From Nostoc sp. FACHB-280 (GTDB taxonomy: Bacteria; Cyanobacteriota; Cyanobacteriia; Cyanobacteriales; Nostocaceae): a stretch of 64,000 nucleotides of DNA. How positions within the stretch are numbered: the stretch's first letter is position 1; each line of letters starts with the position of its first letter. Position numbers and translations under genes: made by a program. The stretch spans positions 124,001-188,000 of the forward strand of contig NZ_JACJSD010000008.1 of the NCBI RefSeq assembly GCF_014697615.1. The letters are read 5' to 3'. Under the pieces are notes generated by a model. The model searched no databases, had not been told where the DNA came from, and saw only the letters and a list, made by a program, of their open reading frames with translations. Positions 28,301 through 36,117 of this stretch are shown here, one piece after another.

Positions 28301-28468
28301 GGTACTAATCCCATTGCAGATGGTTACATCCGAAGCATACAATCTGGGTCAAATACTTTAATTCAAATTGATATTGATGGCTGGAATGGCAACTCAATTT
28401 TTAGCACTTTAGCCACAGTCAACAACTTTATTGCTAGTAACTTCAGCTTGAATAACGTGATTTTTTAG
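25388..28468 (+). CDS. secreted RTX/Calx-beta protein with metalloprotease-like domain
   Basis: 1026 residues. Residues 1-170 form a cyanobacterial N-terminal domain with VLLEEIGHFIDAQ (about 100-112), an HExxH-like helix in which Glu replaces the first His. Residues about 171-415 are metzincin-like with HEFGHVFGF (His302, Glu303, His306), but the third ligand position after Gxx is Ala, not His/Asp. A Calx-beta domain (about 416-525; ATAGSDYTSTIGTITFNPGE) follows. Then come four RTX modules, each opening with ENLxLTGxxxINGTGNA and continuing with GGAGNDTLDGG-type nonapeptides and YYVDSSNDQIIEL. The C-terminus (DKFVFSSLGEGIDTITDFSS) is the usual type I secretion end. Calcium-dependent folding outside the cell is expected. 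Protease activity is uncertain. Confidence 0.88.
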   Translation: MSEFPNSALVLAQNQLSAFSSLDNFWNLFDSAFGKEYNRTIAEKMRSQWQSGDFRQLPQIEVIDSKILGNINGAYATSTNTIYLSDRFLANAIPEAVTSVLLEEIGHFIDAQINQQDTPGDEGEIFSALVRGENLTTQSLTKIYAENDWSTITLNGQTIAIEKSDPDVLNFNITFNDPLGKFSAYYSAIKSNILAAGANWDNYITGNASLEILVNFSNPNPTATGRSLASSFVYNNGTLSVYEPGAISEIRTGVDPNGATPDIEFNFNPDYLVNELWFDPDPVARTTTVPINKTDAVSLLLHEFGHVFGFNAWKDNFDATLSGNYQSTFDEKIVFDGSNFFFVGKQATSVYGSPVPLTFGNITHVGNDASRPGVNLVGDLMNGVIFYRGVRYNISPLDVAILKDAGVPIVDVPIVSLTSANQTIVEGNSSIQNATYTVNLSQTSNQTVIVQYFTANVTATAGSDYTSTIGTITFNPGETSKVINIPILNDFINEEDETFILQLISPANAILGTSNTVTTTITDTLTASVTTTLPTNVENLTLTGTSQINGTGNAGHNILKGNSANNKLIGNAGNDTLDGGAGNDTLDGGVGNDLMIGGVGNDIYYVDSSNDQIIELANEGTDNVFAGVSWVLSDALENLTLTSTDAINGTGNALNNSITGNNANNKLLGGDGDDTLKGEGGNDILDGGAGNDTLTGGSGNDILIGGAGNDSYYVDSSNDQIIELVNEGTDTVRTTVNWTLGDNVENLVLTGTSAINGTGNALKNTITGNTADNQLSGGDNDDNLIGDAGNDTLDGGAGNDTLDGGVGNDLMVGGAGNDIYYVDNSNDKIIELANEGTDTVRVGFSYTLGDNLENLVLTGSNAVDGTGNALKNTITGNAANNNLFGGDNDDTLNGGDGNDTLNGGNGNDTLVGGNGNDTLVGGVGSDRLTGGAGSDKFVFSSLGEGIDTITDFSSTDDFLVVQTLLTNLSYTGTNPIADGYIRSIQSGSNTLIQIDIDGWNGNSIFSTLATVNNFIASNFSLNNVIF

Positions 28469-28644
28469 GGCAATCATCAGCTAGTTTGCCTTGAGGTAAC
28501 TATTCAGCGCCTCAGTATATTCCCACAGGCAAATACTCGTTTTTCATCAATATTTGACAATTACTATTAATAGTCATAGCAAAATTTACTTGTTAAACTT
28601 TAAGTTACCTATACAATGTTGTCGGTTACTAAAGTTTAAAATTA

Positions 28645-30111
28645 ATGAACGAACAAACGAAAGCAATTCGAGTTGCTTGGTGTAGTTCACTAGATTTACC
28701 TCAACCAACAAATGTGCCTCTCAATTTTGAGTGGATTACAGTTGATATTTCAACCTTATTTGAACAAGATTTTGACATTATTGTAATCGACTTCAGGATT
28801 TTTGAAAGCCAAGATAAAGCCAGACATCTGTATAATACTGTTGGGAAACCGACAGTATTATTAGTAGACACGATTGAGCAAGAATCTGCTGCGCTTGACT
28901 GGTTAGAAGCAGAAGATGAAACCTGTAAATATGATGCAATTAATCAGCAAATAGGTCTACGTTTACAGCGCAGTTTTTGGCACAATCAACAAAAGCATTT
29001 ATTTAATCTCGATAAATTAACAGGAGTTGCTAATTTTCGGAAGTTTAATGATTATGCAATCAATCTTTTAACATCTAATGAAGATATTGGCTCGATATCT
29101 TTGATTTATTTAGATATTGACCGTTTTAAGTTTATTAATGATCGTTATGGACACATTACAGGAGATCAGATATTACAAGAGATTGGACAAATTCTGCAAA
29201 AGTACTCATTAGGTGCAGGAATTGTGGCGCGGACAGGCGGTGATAAATTTGCTATTTGTATGCGTGGAAGTATTGAGCAAGGGAAGGCCTTTGCAGAGTT
29301 TCTCAGAACCCAAATCGAAGCTCATGAATTTAAGCTTCATACTATGTCTTCTGTGCGCCTTACTGCTTCCTTGGGTGTGGTTTCGATGTTAGGACATGCT
29401 TCGATTGAGCAATTATGGCAAGAAATTAATCAATGTATATATGCAGCCAAGCAAAAAGGGCGTAATCAAGTTGTCACCTCTGAAGAATTTGATGCGATCG
29501 CGGATGCTTCTGGACAAGATAAACTTATAACTGATTTTGAGCATCGCATTCGTGTCACCGCAGAACGGATGATTAGCGAAATGGTGCTGAAAGCTAGTCG
29601 ATTAGCCAATAAATACCGCGTCGAAGCCGAACATGATGGTTTGACGGAAGTGTTTAATCGCCGCTATCTTGATAGATTACTGGCGCGTGAAATTGAAAAA
29701 GCTCATAAATATCAGCAACAACTCACAATCTTACTTTTAGATTTAGATAATTTCGGTGCAGTTAATCGCACCTACGGTTTTCCTACAGGTGATCAAGCTT
29801 TAAAAACTGCTGCACAAGTATTTCAAACTCATATCAGAGCCGGAGATTGGGTGACACGCTACGGTGGAGAAGAATTTTGTATTGTTATGTCTAACACTGA
29901 CCTGAATACAGGTTGTCAGATAGCCGAACGAATTCGCCTCGCTCTCAGTGCAGAAATTATTACAGCCTACAATGGTCAGCAGTTCCAACTCACTACTAGT
30001 ATTGGGGTTGTCGAACTTATGGACGAAAATAACCCTGTCTCCTTTTTACAGCGTGCCAGCGATAAAGTCAGAGAAGCTAAAAAAAGTGGGCGTAATCGCA
30101 TTTGCTTTTGA
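28645..30111 (+). CDS. tandem GGDEF protein (diguanylate cyclase-like)
   Basis: 488 residues. Residues 1-115 look like a degenerate receiver (IRVAWCSSLD, FDIIVIDFRIF). A first GGDEF domain (about 121-280) has LDIDRFKFINDRYGH but the signature ARTGGDKF (198-202), with Lys in place of the catalytic Glu. A linker helix (about 296-325) leads to a second GGDEF domain (about 330-488) with LDLDNFGAVNRTYG and the canonical RYGGEEF (407-411). The second domain should make c-di-GMP; the first is probably regulatory or a pseudo-enzyme. There are no TM segments, so it is cytosolic. Stand-alone gene with ATG start. Confidence 0.9.
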   Translation: MNEQTKAIRVAWCSSLDLPQPTNVPLNFEWITVDISTLFEQDFDIIVIDFRIFESQDKARHLYNTVGKPTVLLVDTIEQESAALDWLEAEDETCKYDAINQQIGLRLQRSFWHNQQKHLFNLDKLTGVANFRKFNDYAINLLTSNEDIGSISLIYLDIDRFKFINDRYGHITGDQILQEIGQILQKYSLGAGIVARTGGDKFAICMRGSIEQGKAFAEFLRTQIEAHEFKLHTMSSVRLTASLGVVSMLGHASIEQLWQEINQCIYAAKQKGRNQVVTSEEFDAIADASGQDKLITDFEHRIRVTAERMISEMVLKASRLANKYRVEAEHDGLTEVFNRRYLDRLLAREIEKAHKYQQQLTILLLDLDNFGAVNRTYGFPTGDQALKTAAQVFQTHIRAGDWVTRYGGEEFCIVMSNTDLNTGCQIAERIRLALSAEIITAYNGQQFQLTTSIGVVELMDENNPVSFLQRASDKVREAKKSGRNRICF

Positions 30112-30258
30112 TTAGGAAGTGCTGAGTGCTGAGTTGGATTAGACAAGGTAGAGGGTGTAGACAAGGTAGAAACATTACTCCTTTGTCCTCCTTGTCTCCC
30201 TTATCCCCAAATAATTCCATATTCCTCTAATTAAAAGTCCCCAATAACCAAGCACACT

Positions 30259-31488
30259 TCAAATTTTCTCCTTCGCCGGCGGGACAATACCCGTTTGATT
30301 TAAACCTGCATCAATATCCCGCAGAATTTTAAAATCATCCTCTGGTAAAGGATAACTACTACTGTTAAACAAACCTGCACTTGCAACTGGTTGCTTTTCT
30401 AAAAAGGAAAATGCTTGGCGAAATTGCTGCGGTTGGACTTTAATTGGTGCATCAAAATGACAGGGAATAATCCACTGAAAATCCCAACTAGCAACCTTAT
30501 CAGCCCAATCAAGTGTTTCTCTGGGTGCGCGGTTGAGAATGAGAGTTTGCAAAACTGGCGCGACAAATAAACGCCCATCGCCGCGCAAGGCGTGAAATGA
30601 CCTTTGCCAGTTATTTTGCCATTTAAAGGGAAATAAACCAAAATAAGCTTTGCGGGAACGTTCTGGGGCTTTGAGGGCATCGCGGAAGACCTCGCCCCAG
30701 GCGGGTACGTCTAAAACACTGGGTTGAAAGTATAAAGCAAATAAGGTGATGCGTTGCCATCCTTTGCGGCGGTTAGCTTGATTATCAGCAACAACATCAG
30801 AACCTTTTTCTTTAGCGTGGAAGAGTAAAGGATAAGGGTCGAGTTGAACGATCGCAGGTGGTTCTTCTGGTATAGATACTACTGCATCTGTGACTAATAA
30901 AGTGTGCGATCGCTTGTGCAGAAATGCCACTTCTGTAAACTTACCAGGGCCTAAATCAATCGTTTTCAAAATTGCATAGTCAAACTCATCACCAAAAGGC
31001 GCTTGATTGCTATCTTCTGGTAATACTTGAGTACGTTTTCCCGGTAAACCCAACCAACTCAATGGCAGATTTAGGGGGAAACTCCATTGATTTGGGGCGA
31101 CAAATACCTGTGCATTGGGAAAGCATCTGGCGAAGGGGCCGACAAAAACCTTATGTTCAATACCAGAAATAGTTGGCAAGATAATATATTTCACATCGCC
31201 GTGTTCTGCGACTAACTCCTGCATCAGTTGCAGACATTCTCGTGTTGGTGCGACAGGCGCATAAACCAACAAACCACCTGCATCTAGCTTGACAACCGTC
31301 ATCCGAATCGGCACAACAACATAAAAAATGCCCTGCAATTGGTCAAAAGTCCAGATGGTGTCTTTGATGATTTCTTTGCGAATTGTCCGCCGCCTGCTAT
31401 ATGGGTAGAGTGGCACAATTGGCCAGAATGGCCAAGAAATATCTTTTGGATGAATTTGTTCTGTTACTATACGTTCATCAAAAGCCAC
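30259..31488 (-). CDS. DUF4336 domain protein (metallo-hydrolase-like)
   Basis: 409 residues from GTG 31488. It begins PKDISWPFWPIVPLYPYSRR; the block VPIRMTVVKLDAGGLLVYAPVAPTRECLQLM and YIILPTISGIEHKVFVGPFAR match DUF4336, a family distantly related to metallo-beta-lactamase folds. Later landmarks are VAFLHKRSHTLLVTDAVVSI and DFQWIIPCHFDAPI, a possible metal site. The function is not known; such proteins are common in cyanobacteria and plants. Single gene on the minus strand. Confidence 0.8.
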   Translation of the reverse strand: MAFDERIVTEQIHPKDISWPFWPIVPLYPYSRRRTIRKEIIKDTIWTFDQLQGIFYVVVPIRMTVVKLDAGGLLVYAPVAPTRECLQLMQELVAEHGDVKYIILPTISGIEHKVFVGPFARCFPNAQVFVAPNQWSFPLNLPLSWLGLPGKRTQVLPEDSNQAPFGDEFDYAILKTIDLGPGKFTEVAFLHKRSHTLLVTDAVVSIPEEPPAIVQLDPYPLLFHAKEKGSDVVADNQANRRKGWQRITLFALYFQPSVLDVPAWGEVFRDALKAPERSRKAYFGLFPFKWQNNWQRSFHALRGDGRLFVAPVLQTLILNRAPRETLDWADKVASWDFQWIIPCHFDAPIKVQPQQFRQAFSFLEKQPVASAGLFNSSSYPLPEDDFKILRDIDAGLNQTGIVPPAKEKI

Positions 31489-31607
31489 CCTGAAACCCCT
31501 CCGAAATTCCCAATACTTAAGTTTATTCGTTCTCTCCGAAGTTGGAGTTTAGCAAATTCTGTGCCTTATGCAGAAACGCAAAGACGCGGAGAGATGATGA
31601 AATGAGT

Positions 31608-33050
31608 TTACAACAAGGGGGTGAGTAAACGAGAGATTCTCACAGCTAACTTGAACCACAAAGGTTTTTTATCATATTTAGAAAAATCTACGGTTACAGA
31701 GGCAGCTAAATCGGTTTTTAGCATTTTCTCGACGCTGTTGACAAATTGAGCATTGATAATAAAACTCATAACTTCAAAGTTGAGAAAAAATGAGCGATTA
31801 TCCAGGTTGACTGTGCCTACTCCTGCTAAATCATTATCGATGAGGATGATTTTTTGGTGCATGAACCCATGTTTGTAACGGTAAAACTTGATATCTATGG
31901 GTTTCATCTCGTTGTAATAAGAGAAGGAACACAGATAAACAAATAAGTGATCGGGTCGGTTTGGTAAAATAATGCGGACATCTACACCGCGCATTGCTGC
32001 TAATTTTAAAGCTGTGAGAGTTGAATCATCTGGGACAAAATAGGGAGTCGCTATCCACAGACGAGTTTGGGCTTGATTAATAGCATTCACGAAAAAAAGT
32101 TGACAAGCTTTGTGTTTGTCGGCGGGGCCTGTGGGTAAAATTAATGCTGTTTGGTTGGCTTCCCAGTTGGGTTGAACTTGCCAATTAACATCGATAACTT
32201 TGCGATTTGCCCAATACCAATCTTGCAAAAAAGAACTTTGTAGACTTTGAACTGTCGGCCCTTGCAATTTTAGATGGGTGTCGCGCCAAGGACTGAGACG
32301 GCAATTTTTACCGACGTAATCATTACCAATGTTTAAACCACCAGTAAATGCAATTTCACCATCGACTACTAAAATTTTGCGATGGTTGCGAAAGTTAAGC
32401 TGGAAACGATTACCTCTACCTTTGGTGGTATGAAATGCACTGACTTGAATAAAATTTTGGCGTAGAGAGTTGATATATGTTCGAGGTAATTTATTAGAAC
32501 CAATTTCATCGTAAAGAAAATAAATCCGAATGCCTTGTTGTGCTTTAGCAATTAAAGCGGCTTTAAATTCATGACCTGCTTCATCGTCATCAACAATGTA
32601 AGATTGCAGCAAAATATAGTTTTTTGCAGAAGCGATCGCACTTAACATTGCTGGATATGTTTGCTGTCCATCAATGAGTAATTCTGCTGCATTCCCTGAT
32701 GTAAAAGCAACGCCTGTAAATGTTTCTGCTAATAATTCTAGTGATTTTAATTTCTCTGGAACTGCAACTTGAAATTTAGTTATTTCACTATATGCTTGGC
32801 GAACTAATTTTTGATGTTCAGAAAAGACTGAACGTAAGGCTTCAGCATAGCCATGAAATTTAGTTCTGCCTAAAATCCAGTATAAAGGTAAAGCCAGCCA
32901 GGGAAAAGTAACTAACGAAATACTCCAGGCGATCGCACCACGGGAAGAACGCACAGTCATGACTGCATGAGCAGCATGGGCAATTCCCAAAGCATGAACG
33001 ACAACGGTAGCAGCACTAAAAAAAGTGAGGATGCTAATGTCTACAAGCAT
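31608..33050 (-). CDS. cls: cardiolipin synthase-like phospholipase D family protein
   Basis: 480 residues. Two N-terminal hydrophobic segments (about 2-25 and 37-60: ISILTFFSAATVVVHALG, GAIAWSISLVTFPWLALPLY) anchor the protein in the membrane. Two HKD motifs follow: NHRKILVVDGEIAFTGGLNIG (about 217-237) and MHQKIILIDNDLAGVGTVNLD (about 393-413). Architecture and length match bacterial cardiolipin synthases, which join two phosphatidylglycerols. It follows the EEP-family gene at 33060-33896 by 9 bp on the same strand, suggesting an operon in which the EEP gene is transcribed first. Confidence 0.88.
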   Translation of the reverse strand: MLVDISILTFFSAATVVVHALGIAHAAHAVMTVRSSRGAIAWSISLVTFPWLALPLYWILGRTKFHGYAEALRSVFSEHQKLVRQAYSEITKFQVAVPEKLKSLELLAETFTGVAFTSGNAAELLIDGQQTYPAMLSAIASAKNYILLQSYIVDDDEAGHEFKAALIAKAQQGIRIYFLYDEIGSNKLPRTYINSLRQNFIQVSAFHTTKGRGNRFQLNFRNHRKILVVDGEIAFTGGLNIGNDYVGKNCRLSPWRDTHLKLQGPTVQSLQSSFLQDWYWANRKVIDVNWQVQPNWEANQTALILPTGPADKHKACQLFFVNAINQAQTRLWIATPYFVPDDSTLTALKLAAMRGVDVRIILPNRPDHLFVYLCSFSYYNEMKPIDIKFYRYKHGFMHQKIILIDNDLAGVGTVNLDNRSFFLNFEVMSFIINAQFVNSVEKMLKTDLAASVTVDFSKYDKKPLWFKLAVRISRLLTPLL

Positions 33051-33059
33051 CTTTATTTC

Positions 33060-33896
33060 TTACATATCGACATAACTAAATTCTGCCAGCAATGGCTTGT
33101 GATCGGATGAATTAATTTCATCTAAAACTTTGGCACTGGCGGATTTTTCAGTTAATCCTCGATAAAAAATATAATCTAGGGGGGGTGACAAAAGGAACCT
33201 TTTAATCTTTTTACTTTCATGAGGGGCAAATTCGACTGACTTTAACCCTAATTTAGTGACAGCTTTATCTAAAAGTATGGCTCGTTGACGATTCCAAGTA
33301 TTGAAATCACCAGCAAAAATAATCGGCCCGTGATGTGTGGATAACGCTAACTCTATTTCTTGTAATTGAGTTTTAAATTTATTTAAATCAACAAAATTAA
33401 TTAAGTGACTATTAATAGTTAACAGGGTTTTGTGCTGGTGAGATAAAGAATATTCTGCAATTAATGAAACCTTGGGTGTGTTAACTAGAGGTTCATAATG
33501 TTTAGTCACTATCGCTTTCTTACTGAGAGGACTAATATTAGCTGCTGTTAAAATCCCCGAATAAGTTTGATGATGGGCATCAATGAAATTCGGTGCATAA
33601 GCCCAACTCAATTTGTTAAACCCAATAATTTGTTTCACACCTACACCCATTCGGACTTCTTGGCAGAAGATTAAATCAGGTTGGTACTGTCGCAGAATGC
33701 GGTAAAAATCTTTAAACCAACTTTTGTCAAAGTTATTTTTAGCAATATTCCAGTTTAAAACCTTAATTGAGTGAGGCTTTAGTTCTGTTTGCAGTTTATG
33801 ACTATTACCGAGTGTAGATTCATGGGTGCGAATGAATCGATAAGAGGGAACAAACTGTCTGGCGAAAGAGGCGATGTTTTCTTTGAACTCAGACAT
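33060..33896 (-). CDS. endonuclease/exonuclease/phosphatase (EEP) family protein
   Basis: 278 residues with the EEP metal-dependent phosphodiesterase motifs in order: VLNWNIAK (Asn), LIFCQEVR (catalytic Glu), LTINSHLI (His), IIFAGDFNTWNRQR (GDFN), PLDYIFYRG and SSDHKPLLAEF (final DH). No signal peptide is obvious. Targets in this superfamily range from nucleic acids to inositol phosphates and sphingomyelin. The 9-bp spacing to a cardiolipin synthase gene hints at a lipid-related role, which is inference. Confidence 0.85.
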   Translation of the reverse strand: MSEFKENIASFARQFVPSYRFIRTHESTLGNSHKLQTELKPHSIKVLNWNIAKNNFDKSWFKDFYRILRQYQPDLIFCQEVRMGVGVKQIIGFNKLSWAYAPNFIDAHHQTYSGILTAANISPLSKKAIVTKHYEPLVNTPKVSLIAEYSLSHQHKTLLTINSHLINFVDLNKFKTQLQEIELALSTHHGPIIFAGDFNTWNRQRAILLDKAVTKLGLKSVEFAPHESKKIKRFLLSPPLDYIFYRGLTEKSASAKVLDEINSSDHKPLLAEFSYVDM

Positions 33897-33973
33897 GACT
33901 CAAATTTACTAAACTTTATCTATGTTAAATTATTCCCTAGTTGTGGATGTTTACGCTAACAAGGTCAATTAAT

Positions 33974-34585
33974 ATGGCATTTAGTAATTATAAAAATATT
34001 AGTACAGTCATCAAAAAATTTCAAATCAAATATATCCAGTCTAATTTTATGTCGGAATTAGATTTTCCTGTTCCCCAAGCTTTCCAAGAAGAGTTAGATT
34101 TACTATTTATAGATGGAGTTATAGATAATTCTGAAGATGCTATTTGTGAAAATCTGATCTATCCAGTTTTAAAAGAAGTTTGGAAACATTACCGGAGTAA
34201 ATTAACACTTTGGAGCCATGAAACATTGACTTATGACGAAGATTTATCAGGAGTTCCAGATTATACAGTCACCCAGCGAAATCCTCTAGGAACAGTTGTA
34301 TTTGATAAACCATATTTTCTGACAGTAGAAGCTAAACAAGACAGATTTGAAGAAGGTTGGGGACAGTGTTTAGCTGAGATGATTGCAGTCCAAAGAATTA
34401 ACGATGATTTTGTCAGCGATATTTTTGGAATTGTGACAAACGGCAAAGTATGGCAATTTGGCAAGTTGTCTGCTGATGTGTTTACTCGGAATAAAGATTT
34501 GTATGTTATTCAATATTTAGATAAATTGTTTGCAGCAGTTAATTATATTTTTCAACAATGTGAATTAAAAACAAAGCCTGCCTAG
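33974..34585 (+). CDS. PD-(D/E)XK-fold-like hypothetical protein
   Basis: 203 residues from ATG 33974, which has aaggt about 9 nt upstream; the frame is open to 33941 but without a ribosome site. The core reads LSGVPDYTVTQRN followed by YFLTVEAKQDRFEEGWGQ. The D, then E-x-K on a hydrophobic strand, fit a PD-(D/E)XK nuclease active site. The helix CLAEMIAVQRIN and strand IFGIVTNGKVWQFGKL follow, the same layout as the gene at 6273-6872. Function unknown. The tail overlaps a hairpin shared with the convergent DUF2887 gene. Confidence 0.7.
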   Translation: MAFSNYKNISTVIKKFQIKYIQSNFMSELDFPVPQAFQEELDLLFIDGVIDNSEDAICENLIYPVLKEVWKHYRSKLTLWSHETLTYDEDLSGVPDYTVTQRNPLGTVVFDKPYFLTVEAKQDRFEEGWGQCLAEMIAVQRINDDFVSDIFGIVTNGKVWQFGKLSADVFTRNKDLYVIQYLDKLFAAVNYIFQQCELKTKPA

Positions 34586-34617
34586 CTTATCTAAAATGGC
34601 AAAGCCAAACGCAGGCT
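34575..34617. terminator. possible bidirectional hairpin
   Basis: agcctgc (34575-34581) pairs with gcaggct (34611-34617), with a smaller tggc-aaa-gcca hairpin in the loop. It lies between convergent genes and overlaps the stop of the first. There is no strong T-tract, so confidence is low. Confidence 0.35.
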
Positions 34618-34651
34618 AATTCTTCTGATACATTATAGGAGCGATCGCAGG

Positions 34652-35449
34652 CTATGGACTCTCCTGTGCAGCCACTCGGACAGACTCTACATCAACCTTC
34701 AGTTGTTGAGCAATTTGTTCTATACTCATTCCTGTTTTTAATAACAGAGGTACAGCCGCTTTCAAAATTTCAGCTTTCTGTTCTTCTCTACCCTCAGCTT
34801 TTGCTTCTTGATAAACCCTTGTTTCTTCTAAAGTTAGTCCCAGCATAGCTTCTACTTCCTCTCTACTCAAAGACGCAAACTTGTAAACAGCTATTGTCGT
34901 AATAATATCGATGATTTCGGTTTTCTGGAGTGTATCTGTTAATTCTAATTCTACCCTTTGAATTACTTGCTTGGCTTTCTCTGCCATTTTATTCTCTGAG
35001 GCAATTGTTAACTGCATCAAATTAATCCCGATTGGTAGAGTATCAGAACTACCCAACTCATCTAAATAAATGCGCTGTACTTGGTCGCTGTTTAAAAAAA
35101 TTCGATGTGTTCTAGTATCGCTTGGTTCTAAACTGCGTGATGGAAAAATTACTACACAATACCAATCATCGTATTCATTTTGATTCCGGTACAAATACGT
35201 CATTGACTCAGTAAAGAAGCGATGATACAAAGCTTCATCTCGCTGAAATTGCACTTCCGCGAAAAACACAATTCTTGGTGTGACACCCTCTGATGGTAAA
35301 AAGACTCCATCAATGCGAAAGGAGGTTTCTTTCACCTCAACTGATTCAAATCGATAATTTTGCGCCTGTTCATGCCGATAATTAACGATTTCAAAAATTA
35401 AGGCTGGGAATCGTTTAAAAATTTGGTAATAAATAGAGTCACGTTTCAC
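34652..35449 (-). CDS. DUF2887 / Rpn-like nuclease family protein
   Basis: 265 residues. The start MKRDSIYYQIFKRFPALIFEI, the phrase KETSFRIDGVFLP and RIVFFAEVQFQRDEALYHRF, with D and E-x-Q at the PD-(D/E)XK positions, match the DUF2887 branch of Rpn/PDDEXK-transposase-like nucleases. The C-terminal part (FASLSREEVEAMLGLTLEETRVYQEAKAEGREEQKAEIL) is the helical tail common in cyanobacterial members. These are multi-copy families with suspected roles in recombination or as mobile-gene cargo. Role here unknown. Confidence 0.85.
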   Translation of the reverse strand: MKRDSIYYQIFKRFPALIFEIVNYRHEQAQNYRFESVEVKETSFRIDGVFLPSEGVTPRIVFFAEVQFQRDEALYHRFFTESMTYLYRNQNEYDDWYCVVIFPSRSLEPSDTRTHRIFLNSDQVQRIYLDELGSSDTLPIGINLMQLTIASENKMAEKAKQVIQRVELELTDTLQKTEIIDIITTIAVYKFASLSREEVEAMLGLTLEETRVYQEAKAEGREEQKAEILKAAVPLLLKTGMSIEQIAQQLKVDVESVRVAAQESP

Positions 35450-35587
35450 TGAACATATCGAAATAGGCTGATTGTCCTTAATTTTATCAGTTAATGCAAA
35501 TGATTGTTGATTTGAATGTTTTTATGAAGACATTTACTTGTTGGAAAAGATAGATTAGAAATGAATTACGTTCAAAAAGGTAATAAT

Positions 35588-36088
35588 ATGAGTCGTCATA
35601 GGCCTGTTTTAGTAATTCCTCAATCTTCTTCAGCACAAATCATAAACTGGATTGCGATCGCCGGCATCGTGGGATTATTTGGCATTGCGATTCACGCTTG
35701 GTTGGCGTTACCAGAAACGATACCCATTCATTTTGGATTTGATGGCAAAGTTAATGGTTGGGGAAGTAAAAAAATTATTTGGCTGTTACCAATTTTAAGT
35801 TTAGTAACTTATAGCTTTTTAACATTTATTAGTCGTTACCCACACACATTTAACTATGCAGTTACTATCACTGAAGTAAATGCTGTGCGGCAATATCAAA
35901 TTGCTGGCTCGATGCTAAATTGGTTAAAAACTGAGATGGTTTGGCTATCTGCTTATATTGAATGGCAAATTTACCATCTAGCAACTACAGCCAATCCCTC
36001 TTTAGGCATCTGGTTTTTGCCTGGATTAATTATCATCATATTCGGCACGATTGGATATTGGTTAAGGCAATCGTTTTTGGCGAGATGA
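35588..36088 (+). CDS. DUF1648 membrane protein
   Basis: 166 residues from ATG 35588, preceded by aaaggt at 7 nt; ATG 35561 lies in the same frame without a ribosome site. The DUF1648 signature is WLALPETIPIHFGFDGKVNGWGSKK. Hydrophobic segments are about 18-38 (IINWIAIAGIVGLFGIAI), 65-85 (IIWLLPILSLVTYSFLTFI) and 135-158 (IWFLPGLIIIIFGTIGYWL). SdpI-type immunity proteins share this domain, but DUF1648 alone does not prove such a role. No partner toxin was seen. Confidence 0.78.
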   Translation: MSRHRPVLVIPQSSSAQIINWIAIAGIVGLFGIAIHAWLALPETIPIHFGFDGKVNGWGSKKIIWLLPILSLVTYSFLTFISRYPHTFNYAVTITEVNAVRQYQIAGSMLNWLKTEMVWLSAYIEWQIYHLATTANPSLGIWFLPGLIIIIFGTIGYWLRQSFLAR

Positions 36089-36117
36089 GATTTAGGGATA
36101 AGGGAGATACTTAATAT

